This document shows, one piece after another, positions 52,030 through 60,335 of a stretch of 64,000 bases of DNA. The notes beneath the pieces are model-generated. The model was not told where the DNA came from. It worked only from the letters and a program-made list of their open reading frames with translations, and did no database searches. Source of the DNA: Gracilibacillus massiliensis (GTDB lineage: Bacteria > Bacillota > Bacilli > Bacillales > Amphibacillaceae). Made by a program: the position numbers and the translations under genes. The first letter of the stretch is position 1, and each line of letters opens with the position of its first letter. The stretch is from positions 744,001 through 808,000 of the forward strand of contig NZ_CZRP01000013.1 of the NCBI RefSeq assembly GCF_001458115.1, in the 5' to 3' direction.

Positions 52030-53331
52030 GTGACACAACAATCAAAAGGTAATATTTTCGCATTATTACCATTACTTATATTCATATTATTATTTATCGG
52101 AACCGGAGTCATTACACAGGACTTCTCCAATATGCCGCTTAACGTGGCAGTTATCATAGCTTCTGCGGTGGCAATTGCAATGAATCGCAAGGAGAAACTA
52201 TCCAGAAAAATAGAAATCTTCACCAAAGGCGCTGGTCACGAGAATATTATTCTAATGGTTGTTATCTTTATATTAGCCGGAGCTTTCTCAGAAGTTGCAA
52301 GAGGAATGGGAGCTGTTGATGCGACAGTGAATCTTGGTCTTTCCCTGCTTCCTGCTAATCTACTAATGGTAGGATTATTTATTATCGGGTGTTTTATCTC
52401 GATTACAATGGGGACATCGATGGGGACAGTGGTCGCACTTGCACCAATCGGAATCGGCATTGCTGAACAAACCGATATCCCGATGGCACTAGCAATGGCT
52501 ACCGTTATTGGTGGCGCAATGTTCGGAGATAATTTATCAATGATTTCCGACACGACGATTGCATCAGCCCGAACGCAAAACACATCGATGAGCGACAAAT
52601 TCAAAACCAACTTTTTTATCGTCATTCCTGGTGCCATTATCACCGCAATTATCCTTTGGGTGATTACATCTGGTAACCAATTGAATGAACTTGGCGATTA
52701 TTCATACAATTTTGTAAAAGTTCTACCTTACCTCACCGTGCTGATCGTAGCCATTCTAGGTGTAAATGTAATGATTGTATTAATTGGCGGAACGATTTTC
52801 GCTGGAGTGATCGGTTTAATTGATGGCTCTTATTCTGGAACATCACTCATTCAGTCTATTTCACAAGGGATCATGAACATGGAAGATATTGCGATCGTTG
52901 CCTTGTTTATCGGCGGGATCGTTGGGATCATTCAACATAATGGTGGTATTGATTACCTCTTACACTTTGTAAAAAATCGAATCAAATCAAAAAAAGGTGC
53001 AGAGTTCGGAATAGCAGGGCTCGTCAGTGTAGCTGATATCAGCACTGCTAACAATACGATTTCCATTATTATGACCGGACCATTAGCCAAAAATATCGCG
53101 AATGAATACCACGTCGATCCGAGAAAATCAGCGAGTATCCTTGATATTTTTGCTGCTGCTTGGCAAGGTATCGTTCCCTATGGTGGTCAAATGCTGGCAG
53201 TAGCTGGGCTTGCTTCGATATCACCTTTAACGATAATGCCGTATTCATTCTATCCGGTATTACTTGGGATTTGTGGAGTTATCGCAATTCTCATTGGATT
53301 TCCTCGTTTTAAAAGCAGTAAAAAGGGATAA
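52030..53331 (+). CDS. NhaC-family transporter (MetT-like methionine transporter candidate)
   Basis: A 433-residue membrane protein with about 11-12 hydrophobic segments of the NhaC superfamily: ISITMGTSMGTVVALAPIGIGIAEQ near 120, FGDNLSMISDTTIASARTQN near 165 and PYGGQMLAVAGLASISP near 385. NhaC-type proteins controlled by S-boxes have been proposed from comparative genomics as methionine transporters (MetT). The SAM riboswitch upstream makes that reading better than Na+/H+ exchange, though both remain possible. The start is a GTG after AGGAGGG, 18 bases beyond the dehydrogenase stop. Confidence 0.85.
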   Translation: MTQQSKGNIFALLPLLIFILLFIGTGVITQDFSNMPLNVAVIIASAVAIAMNRKEKLSRKIEIFTKGAGHENIILMVVIFILAGAFSEVARGMGAVDATVNLGLSLLPANLLMVGLFIIGCFISITMGTSMGTVVALAPIGIGIAEQTDIPMALAMATVIGGAMFGDNLSMISDTTIASARTQNTSMSDKFKTNFFIVIPGAIITAIILWVITSGNQLNELGDYSYNFVKVLPYLTVLIVAILGVNVMIVLIGGTIFAGVIGLIDGSYSGTSLIQSISQGIMNMEDIAIVALFIGGIVGIIQHNGGIDYLLHFVKNRIKSKKGAEFGIAGLVSVADISTANNTISIIMTGPLAKNIANEYHVDPRKSASILDIFAAAWQGIVPYGGQMLAVAGLASISPLTIMPYSFYPVLLGICGVIAILIGFPRFKSSKKG

Positions 53332-53404
53332 GCTTTGGCATCAATTATCCGTACACAATGGATTTATATATGCACGACAAGAATACCAAACTAAGAATTC
53401 GCTC

Positions 53405-53520
53405 GCTTCACGGGAATCACCTTTTTCTTAACGGGAATTCATCCTCTCTTCACAGGAAAAAAGCATAATTCCAGTCTAGCGAACGATTATTCCCGTCAAC
53501 ATCGACACAATTCCCGTGAA
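53405..53520. repeat. Phased inverted-repeat array E (21-bp period)
   Basis: Forward cores start at 53411, 53432 and 53453 (CAGG variant). Reverse cores start at 53471 (CCAG variant), 53492 and 53513. Steps are 21 bp and the centre step is 18 bp. It lies between convergent genes, upstream of a terminator hairpin. The centre has drifted more than in A or D. Confidence 0.92.
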
Positions 53521-53564
53521 GAGAACTTATCAGCAAATTCCTTAATATTGGAAAACCGACAGCA

Positions 53565-53600
53565 AAATCCCTCACTGTTACAAGTGAGGGATTTATTTGT
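53565..53600. terminator. Bidirectional terminator
   Basis: AAATCCCTCACT and AGTGAGGGATTT form a perfect 12-bp stem with a 6-base loop and T-rich flank. It lies between the convergent NhaC-family and diguanylate cyclase genes. Its stem is almost the same as that of the terminator at 56750. Confidence 0.8.
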
Positions 53601-53713
53601 TGCATTAACTATTTAAGAAAAAATGGCCAACGCCTCTAAGAATAAAGCATCTATAATTCAGCTTAAACACCAAACGTATTTCTCTAATTTCATCATGTTT
53701 ACAACTCCGACAT

Positions 53714-55612
53714 TTACCGATCCTTATTTTCGTTCAACAAAACCTGGGAGGAAACAGGCACGATTTGATTTCTCCCTGCTGCTTTTGCTTGATATAAGGC
53801 TTCGTCTGCTTTTTTTAAGAAGGTGTCTATATCTACATATGGATTAGGATTGGTTGTAAATTGGCCAATGCTAATCGTGACATAATTGGAAATTGGAGAT
53901 GTTTCATGATCTATTTTTAAATTCTCAATCCCATGGTTGATATCATTTGCAATCCGTTCTACCTCTGCTTGACTTAACTTAGGAATCAGACAAACAAATT
54001 CCTCCCCACCATATCTAGCCACTAATCCATTAGGCAATGCACCAATTTGCTTATCCAATTCTTGAACCACTTGTTGAAGACACTCATCTCCTTTTTGATG
54101 CCCATAAAAATCGTTATAGTGCTTAAAATAATCAATATCTAAAAACAATATCGAGAGTGGTATATTCTCCTTAGAGCAAATTTCATATTGCTCTTGAAAG
54201 TACTCGTCAAAATGTCTTCGGTTCGGTATCTTCGTAAGCCCATCAATCAATGCCATATTTTTAAGTTTATTATTTAGTTCCTCAAGCTTTTTATTCGATT
54301 GCTGTAATTGTTTTGTACGATCTTCAACCTGTGCTTCCAGACCACTATTTAGTTGTGCTAAGTCGTACGCCAACTTTTTCGAAAGATCTAGAGAGTTAGA
54401 CAATCTTCTTGAAATAACCAAAGACAGGCAAATCATCAAAAAGACCAGGCCAATCGGATATAAATCCACATCGGGTAAGCGAAGAAATTTCACGGCAATA
54501 TCTAATAAAATAGTAACCATTAATAATACAATACCAATGATAAGGTAATATCGTTCTTCATGTTTGCTTTTCAATGACCTTACGACGACCACCATAGTGT
54601 AGCAAACACATAGAATCATAAAAAAATGAAAATAGACTTCAAATAATAAAAACGTTCTCGGTTGTGTTAAAATGGTAAGCAAACTGAATGTGATAGCAAA
54701 TATAATCGTTGTGATTGTAAACCATCTATAACTTTCTTTAGGATATAGACGATATAATACCATCGCTAACAACGGAACATGTGAATATAAACTGATGTAA
54801 TCTAACTTAACCGCAAAATTCCAATCAACATTTGGAAATATCTTCGTAAAGAAAACATCTCCAACCATTAAATGACGGAATGCAGCCACTAAGCAAAGCG
54901 CTCCAAAATAAAAGAAATATGGCTCTACTTTGCGAAAAAATCCAAGTCCAAGGTGATATATTCCCGCTAACACTAAAAATCCAATTAATATCGATTGAAA
55001 AGCAATATCTTTCACATGACTGGTATTTATGCTTTGTGATGATCCAAGCGTAATCGGATCGAGTATTCCCCCATCGATATGATGGTAATTGGAAATCTGC
55101 AAGGTAATGGAAAATGTGTTATCTTTGGGTGAAAAATATACCACTTGAGGACGTTTTTGAGGACGGCTCATACTACCATCCATTCCAACCTGTCCGTTTT
55201 TTGCAATCAGTTGATCATCCACCCACAATTTGTAATTAGAATACATATAAGGGATCTGAAGTCCTAACACATCACTCAATGTAGCATTTGAAACCTTTAA
55301 TCTATATGTTGCATAACCTTCATTAGGTAATGCTTCACCATTTACAATATGATCATCCCAAATTTTCGGTAAATCTATAACACTACCGCCACTAATGGAA
55401 GAGCCACTAGGGAAATCGTTCGGCTCTAATAATTGCTTCCAATACAACTCCCATTCCCCATCTAACGGAATTAAGTTATCTTCTTGGTGCCAATCTGATA
55501 AATCAATGACACCTTCGTTCGCTGTATAGGTTTTTAGCTCGTTTTGATCCGGGGCGTTACATGCTTGTAATATTAATCCTAAAAACAATAAGATGATGAA
55601 TTTAAGCTTCAC
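53714..55612 (-). CDS. Membrane diguanylate cyclase with 7TMR-DISM sensor
   Basis: A 632-residue protein starting at a GTG (55612, AGAGGGGG upstream). The signal LLFLGLILQAC suggests lipoprotein anchoring. Residues 30-180 form an extracellular sugar-binding-like DISMED2 domain (GEWELYWKQLL, GYATYRLKVSNATLSDVLGLQIPYMYSNYKLWVDDQLIAKNG). Residues 185-400 form seven membrane segments, then a coiled coil. The C-terminal GGDEF domain has RYGGEEF, LTKIPNRRHFDEYF and FLDIDYFKHYNDFYGHQKGD. It makes cyclic di-GMP in response to an outside signal. The inhibitory RxxD site is absent (LPNG at that position). Confidence 0.9.
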   Translation of the reverse strand: MKLKFIILLFLGLILQACNAPDQNELKTYTANEGVIDLSDWHQEDNLIPLDGEWELYWKQLLEPNDFPSGSSISGGSVIDLPKIWDDHIVNGEALPNEGYATYRLKVSNATLSDVLGLQIPYMYSNYKLWVDDQLIAKNGQVGMDGSMSRPQKRPQVVYFSPKDNTFSITLQISNYHHIDGGILDPITLGSSQSINTSHVKDIAFQSILIGFLVLAGIYHLGLGFFRKVEPYFFYFGALCLVAAFRHLMVGDVFFTKIFPNVDWNFAVKLDYISLYSHVPLLAMVLYRLYPKESYRWFTITTIIFAITFSLLTILTQPRTFLLFEVYFHFFMILCVCYTMVVVVRSLKSKHEERYYLIIGIVLLMVTILLDIAVKFLRLPDVDLYPIGLVFLMICLSLVISRRLSNSLDLSKKLAYDLAQLNSGLEAQVEDRTKQLQQSNKKLEELNNKLKNMALIDGLTKIPNRRHFDEYFQEQYEICSKENIPLSILFLDIDYFKHYNDFYGHQKGDECLQQVVQELDKQIGALPNGLVARYGGEEFVCLIPKLSQAEVERIANDINHGIENLKIDHETSPISNYVTISIGQFTTNPNPYVDIDTFLKKADEALYQAKAAGRNQIVPVSSQVLLNENKDR

Positions 55613-55975
55613 TATATTCGCCCCCTCTGAACAATAAAAAATCGTTACTATTATCCTATTGTGTTTTTGAACATATAGTAAATTCATACTATGTCACTTC
55701 ATATTTTACATCAACCTAAATATAAAAACAATGGACGAGGAGAACAGTTCCTTATAAGTTGATGTCGTACTTTCATGCTCTCATTATGGTTAATAGAAGG
55801 GAACCCAAGAATTGACAAGTATGCTTTGTTATTTGCTAAAATACTAATTATATTGCGAAATTAGAAAAATAATTGCGCTATTTCAAAATTCGAACCTCAC
55901 CCATAATCACTATTTTCTTCCTTCGCGAATAGTGCTATAATACTAGTTACATAGACTTCAACTAGGGGGAAAGAA
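55613..55975. other. Intergenic region with a 20-bp-spaced TTGCG pair
   Basis: No gene is visible. TTGCG occurs at 55853 and 55873, separated by 20 bases, in a stretch similar to 60262-60300. TATAAT at about 55935 probably belongs to the promoter of the membrane protein gene at 55976. Confidence 0.4.
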
Positions 55976-56737
55976 ATGGCACGAGTTTACCTATCAACTA
56001 GAGACAGACTACCAAATTTTTTTAAGATGATACGAAACATAGTTTTGACGTTTGTTTGGATATTCTTCGTTTCATTGATTGCTAGTCAGTATGGGACAAT
56101 AACATCGGTTTATGGACTCATTCCGTTTGTTTTTTTATTAGGTATTATTTTGATCAGTATATATGTGAAACGAAAGAATAAGAAAAGCCAAAAAGCCCAT
56201 GAAAAGTTTCTTGCACAATTTAAAGAACTTCCTGATGACTATGCTATTTTCCAAGGTGTCACTGTTCGTTATGAAAAGCGTGGCTATCATGTACCGTTAA
56301 TCGTTTTAGGACCTCAGGCTGCTTTTATTATTGATACTCAACTTGGCACTAACCATTCTAGCGATGCTACCTATCATTTAGATACAGAAAGAGAAGTAAT
56401 GGAGATGACATATCAAAAAAGAGGGAAATTAGTTACCAGTCGTATGATGACAGGACTTTCTTTTCTAAGACAGCAAGTATGGCATGGATCTAAAATGTGG
56501 AAAAGTGAAGGAATGCCGATTTGGGTTCAGGCTTGTGTTTATATTCCGGATCCCAATTTAACGTATCATACAAAGAAAATTCCGGTGGCGCGTAGTTGGG
56601 ATGAACTGATACATATTCTTCAAACGTTTCAACCACCTTTTCAACCAATGGAAAAAGACCGACAAAAATTAGTACAGTACCTGAAGAAAAATATTAATGC
56701 AAAAGAATTAATTGTTAAGGAAGAAGAATACATTTAA
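55976..56737 (+). CDS. Membrane protein with possible degenerate NERD-like domain, unknown function
   Basis: A 253-residue protein not recognised with confidence. Two membrane segments lie at about 18-40 and 47-65 with a basic loop after (VKRKNKKSQKAHEKF). The cytoplasmic part includes YHVPLIVLGPQAAFIIDTQ near 108 and QACVYIPDPNLTYHTKKIPVARSWDEL near 185. These recall the G-P-x-G-x-F-x-I-x-T-K and C-terminal strand of NERD nuclease-like domains. A catalytic Lys is not evident (Gln instead). The ribosome binding site is GGGGGAAAG. It is convergent with the next gene across a shared terminator. Confidence 0.75.
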   Translation: MARVYLSTRDRLPNFFKMIRNIVLTFVWIFFVSLIASQYGTITSVYGLIPFVFLLGIILISIYVKRKNKKSQKAHEKFLAQFKELPDDYAIFQGVTVRYEKRGYHVPLIVLGPQAAFIIDTQLGTNHSSDATYHLDTEREVMEMTYQKRGKLVTSRMMTGLSFLRQQVWHGSKMWKSEGMPIWVQACVYIPDPNLTYHTKKIPVARSWDELIHILQTFQPPFQPMEKDRQKLVQYLKKNINAKELIVKEEEYI

Positions 56738-56749
56738 TTTCAGAGACAG

Positions 56750-56786
56750 AATCCCCCACTTTATCAAAAAGTGAGGGATTTTTTAT
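56750..56786. terminator. Bidirectional terminator between two membrane-protein genes
   Basis: AATCCCCCACTTT pairs with AAAGTGAGGGATT (one mismatch), followed by a run of Ts. It sits between the convergent genes and includes the stop region of the minus-strand gene. Confidence 0.8.
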
Positions 56787-58519
56787 TATTGATCATGTAA
56801 TTTTTGATTTAAACGTTTTTCTTTTTCTGTTTGATCGGTAAGCTTTTGTTTTGATGCAGCAGCTTCATTTATCGCAAAAATCTGTTTCATTGCTTCCCCA
56901 TCTTTTTTCGAGACAGTTGAAGCAATAAATTCACGATCCTCTAAGAAATATTTAATTCGATCCACCAAATGATCCATCATATTATCTGCCTTATTAAGAC
57001 TAATAACGTATCTAGCATTTCGAAATGCATTGGCACCAGATTGTGCTTGCGTACTTGAAATAATTTGAGATACTAAGAAGAAGGTAGTGTACGAGGTGCG
57101 TACTACAGTATTCTCACTTCTTGTCGAGTCATCATAAGACATCCCAACAGATAGCTTCGATTCCGAATAAGTTCCTTCCCCTTGAAATTGGATCAAATAA
57201 CTTTTAAATTGAATTTCTCCCCAATATAAATGGGCTAACAACAATAAAGAAGCTCCAAAAACATACAAGACTAACGGAAACAACAAACTTGGAAAAAGTC
57301 CGCTTAAGCTTAATTCAGTCGGCATGGCAAAATACAGTAAAAATGCTGCAATCACAACGAAAAGATGACCAGCAATTGCGGAGCCTAATCGGAACGTTTT
57401 TAAATTATCTGGATAATCCATTTCTTGATAGACAGGTTGCGTTTCTTGGATGGTATCTCCAGCAAAACTCCCTTTATCCATACTACCTTCCATATGTAAA
57501 TTAGGATTTAACTCACGGTAGATTCTGTTCGGTATCTCTTTGTAACGAAGCTCCATCATCTCCATATCGAGCGCTCTAAAAAAGTCTTTTGGGTGAACAT
57601 TTTCTTGCCAATGCTCACGAAATTCGGATGTCTCCGTAATCGGTTCTGCGATATCAGCCCTTATTCTTGTTAACAAAAGACTAGCAACAAAAGCTAAAGT
57701 CATTAATAATAAAAATAATACAAGTGCAAATGTTGGATTAAATGGTGCTTCTGGCAATGTAATTCCCTGTCTTAATAGTAATTCTATAACTGTTGGTAAT
57801 AAAATAGATAATACAATTGCCCAAACGATATGGCCATTTCGTCCCTGACTTAACTGTTTATCTTGAATAACTTCTTTTTTTCGAATAGGCTTAAACACCC
57901 ATATCACAACTAAATAGAGTAATAGTCCAATCCCCATCCAATTGGCAAAAGATGATTGACTTAAAAAAGTTAATCCTACAGCGCCAGATAATAGCGCTAA
58001 TATGTAAAAAAGAAAACCGATTAGAGAATATCCTATTTTGCGAATATATACATTAATGAAATTCCGCATCGCATACGGTAAGAAAATAAATTTTGGAAAC
58101 ATACTATATACGGCACGTTCCAATAATGATACCGGTTCTTTGAAGGTTGGATTTTTTCGTCCAACAATCATTTGTTCAAGTGTCTGCGATTGATAGGTAA
58201 CACTTGGTTCACTAGTATGTTTTTCGCTTTTTGCTTGGTTTTTCGACAAACTTGTAGGTACACCGCGTCCTACATAAAATCGTGAAATCTTTATTAATCC
58301 CTTCGCAATGTAACTAACCCCTCCTGATACCAAAACGAGGCAAACTAATAGACTAAACCAGCCAATTAATTGCTCATTGCCAGCAATATTCATCCTTAGT
58401 GTAAATACTGATAAAATTCCAATTAACAAAATGACGGTACCACTGATTAGATAAAGCAAGCCTTCCTTTTTAAAGGGATTTTTAATATCTAGTGAATCTG
58501 ATCCATAATCAAATGCCAT
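56786..58519 (-). CDS. Large polytopic membrane protein, unknown function
   Basis: About 577 residues, starting at the ATG at 58519 behind GGGGAGTG. It has paired hydrophobic segments near 20-40, 48-70, 155-175, 180-200, 230-250, 262-285, 375-395 and 405-430. A soluble loop of about 80 residues (EHWQENVHPKDFFRALDMEMMELRYKEIPNRIYRELNPN, near 305) follows the sixth, and the tail is charged (EREFIAS-like region, then KQKLTDQTEKEKRLNQKL). SYTTFFLVSQIISSTQAQSGANAFRNARYVI near 490 may be a membrane-interacting region. I do not recognise the family. Its gene is convergent with the NERD-like gene. Confidence 0.75.
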   Translation of the reverse strand: MAFDYGSDSLDIKNPFKKEGLLYLISGTVILLIGILSVFTLRMNIAGNEQLIGWFSLLVCLVLVSGGVSYIAKGLIKISRFYVGRGVPTSLSKNQAKSEKHTSEPSVTYQSQTLEQMIVGRKNPTFKEPVSLLERAVYSMFPKFIFLPYAMRNFINVYIRKIGYSLIGFLFYILALLSGAVGLTFLSQSSFANWMGIGLLLYLVVIWVFKPIRKKEVIQDKQLSQGRNGHIVWAIVLSILLPTVIELLLRQGITLPEAPFNPTFALVLFLLLMTLAFVASLLLTRIRADIAEPITETSEFREHWQENVHPKDFFRALDMEMMELRYKEIPNRIYRELNPNLHMEGSMDKGSFAGDTIQETQPVYQEMDYPDNLKTFRLGSAIAGHLFVVIAAFLLYFAMPTELSLSGLFPSLLFPLVLYVFGASLLLLAHLYWGEIQFKSYLIQFQGEGTYSESKLSVGMSYDDSTRSENTVVRTSYTTFFLVSQIISSTQAQSGANAFRNARYVISLNKADNMMDHLVDRIKYFLEDREFIASTVSKKDGEAMKQIFAINEAAASKQKLTDQTEKEKRLNQKLHDQ

Positions 58520-58620
58520 TGAAGTCACTCCCCTTTTTATTTTTTCTACTAGACTTTCACGAAAAAGACATATCCCGATGACATTATACCACGAATAGAT
58601 AGGTATAATCGATCAAAATG

Positions 58621-58718
58621 TGAGTGAGGGAAGTCTACTCCTGTTAACGGGAATTAACCTCCGCCTCACGGAAATCTTCTCCATCTTCAAAGGAAATACC
58701 ATCAATTCTCGTGAACAG
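58621..58718. repeat. Phased inverted-repeat array F (21-bp period), degenerate
   Basis: Forward cores are at 58627 (AGGG), 58648 (CGGG), 58669 (CGGA) and 58690 (AAGG), and one reverse core is at 58708 (CTCG). Spacing is still 21 bp with an 18-bp centre, though the sequence has drifted and the outer right half is missing. It is the only copy between divergent genes. The rest of 58520-58874 holds promoter-like AT-rich DNA and no gene. Confidence 0.8.
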
Positions 58719-58874
58719 CATCCTCATTTATTATCACCAGGGCTGACTCATTTACTTGTAATTTTTGATATATAAAGTAATAATAAAGTTACCTATGACC
58801 TAAGTAAATTGATATAAAGTCATACCATTTTCATCAAGAATTCGTCAACTAGAGATAGGAAAGGACTTGATCCC

Positions 58875-60158
58875 ATGAGTGGGTTAGCTCAATCTATTTT
58901 AGATTCTATTCATGATCAAATAGCACTGCTAAACGAGGAAGGAACAATTATTAAAATTAATCAAAGCTGGATCGATTTTTCCAATGATAATGGAGGTAGT
59001 TTGAAATACACAGGTATTGGTAATAATTATTTGAAATTTTGTCCGAAAATGTTGAAAAAGGGTATACTTTCTGTTTTACATGGTGAAAAGGAATATTTCC
59101 ATTATGAATATCCTTGCCATTCAAATAATGACCTGCGATGGTTTTTATTGAGAGTAACGCCAATCCTGCTTGAAAATAGTAGAGGAGTGGTCATGGCACA
59201 TATTAATATTACAGATCGTAAAATAACAGAACTTCAACTGGAGAGAAATGAACAACTGTACCGACACATTACGGAGCATTCAACAGACTTAATTACGCTT
59301 CATACCATTATAGGTGAGTATTCGTATGTATCGCCAATGAGCTTATCTTTATTAGGCTATGATGAAAACGAGATGCTAGGTCACTCCATCTATGAGTTTA
59401 TGCACCCTAATGATCGTAAGGAAGTGACTATATTTAATGAATTCAAAGCGCTAACAGAAGCTATTTATACAAACACGTATCGTATGCGTCGTAAGGATGG
59501 GGAATATATTTGGATTGAATCGAAATTCAAATTCATTAAACCGGTAAAGCAACATGGTCTTAGTGTCATTAGTATTTCCAGAGATGTGACTGAAAAGCAA
59601 AATCAGCTAATAGATTTGGAAAAAGAAAAAGACAAATTACAAACAATTGCAATAACGGATGCTTTAACCGGAATATTAAACCGACACTCTTTCCAATACT
59701 TTTATTCTCAAATCCATCAACAATATACACAAGAGGGACACGGTTATGCTTTATTAGTTATAGATATTGATTTCTTCAAGCAATATAACGATACGTATGG
59801 TCATCAAGAAGGTGATCAATGTTTAATTACCGTGGCCAATAAGCTAGCACATACTATAAGAAAAGGTGATAATGTGTATAGGATCGGTGGTGAAGAGTTT
59901 TGTGTGATGATGCCAAATGCTACTGAAAAAGATGCTGCAGCCTTAGCAGAAAGACTCTGCGTAGCAATAGAAGAATTAGAAATACCACATGAAATGTCAG
60001 AGATAAGCCGATTCGTCACCGTTAGTGTAGGAGTTGCAACAACAGACCGACAAAAGGATGCTACACCTATGGATTCAGAGCAAATATTTGACCTAGCCGA
60101 TCAAGCACTCTACATAGCGAAAGATAAAGGACGCAATCAAGTTCAATATCATCAATGA
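58875..60158 (+). CDS. PAS-PAS-GGDEF diguanylate cyclase (cytoplasmic)
   Basis: A 427-residue soluble protein. PAS 1 spans about 5-115 (SILDSIHDQIALLNEEGTIIKINQSWIDFS), ending in a PAC-like VVMAHINITDRK. PAS 2 spans about 130-245 (HSTDLITLHTIIGEYSYVSPMSLSLLGYDENEMLG, then SVISISRDVTEK). The GGDEF domain spans about 260-425 with ALTGILNRHSFQYF, VIDIDFFKQYNDTYGHQEGD and RIGGEEFCVMMP. An inhibitory site RKGD lies five residues before GGEEF, as expected for product feedback. It synthesises cyclic di-GMP. AGGAAAGGA lies upstream of the ATG. Confidence 0.92.
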   Translation: MSGLAQSILDSIHDQIALLNEEGTIIKINQSWIDFSNDNGGSLKYTGIGNNYLKFCPKMLKKGILSVLHGEKEYFHYEYPCHSNNDLRWFLLRVTPILLENSRGVVMAHINITDRKITELQLERNEQLYRHITEHSTDLITLHTIIGEYSYVSPMSLSLLGYDENEMLGHSIYEFMHPNDRKEVTIFNEFKALTEAIYTNTYRMRRKDGEYIWIESKFKFIKPVKQHGLSVISISRDVTEKQNQLIDLEKEKDKLQTIAITDALTGILNRHSFQYFYSQIHQQYTQEGHGYALLVIDIDFFKQYNDTYGHQEGDQCLITVANKLAHTIRKGDNVYRIGGEEFCVMMPNATEKDAAALAERLCVAIEELEIPHEMSEISRFVTVSVGVATTDRQKDATPMDSEQIFDLADQALYIAKDKGRNQVQYHQ

Positions 60159-60174
60159 AATAATGAGGAAATGT

Positions 60175-60230
60175 GTCAGACCTCAAAATATAAACGTGGG
60201 CAATTGTATTTTCATGGGTCTGACCCTTTT
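60175..60230 (+). terminator. Terminator-like inverted repeat after the PAS-GGDEF gene
   Basis: GTCAGACC (60175-60182) and GGTCTGAC (60217-60224) are perfect complements with a 34-base loop, followed by CCTTTTG. The long loop makes it a weak terminator or a small repeat element. Confidence 0.4.
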
Positions 60231-60304
60231 GTCCCAAAAATTATGAAGAAACCTTATTTAATTGCGAGAGTGGAAAAATAACTGCGAAATTCTAAAATAA
60301 AAAT

Positions 60305-60329
60305 GAGCCAGAGGGAATACCTCTGACTC
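60305..60329 (-). terminator. Terminator after the LPxTG gene
   Basis: GAGCCAGAGG and CCTCTGACTC pair with one mismatch over a 5-base loop. On the minus strand ATTTTTATTTT follows. It begins seven bases past the stop codon. Confidence 0.8.
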
Positions 60330-60335
60330 AGTTCA

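Noticed and set aside
60175-60224. GTCAGACC/GGTCTGAC pair as another GntR operator
   Set aside because: The core resembles GTCTGAC, but the arms are 34 bases apart behind a gene end and flank a T-rich stop, so a terminator-like element is more likely.
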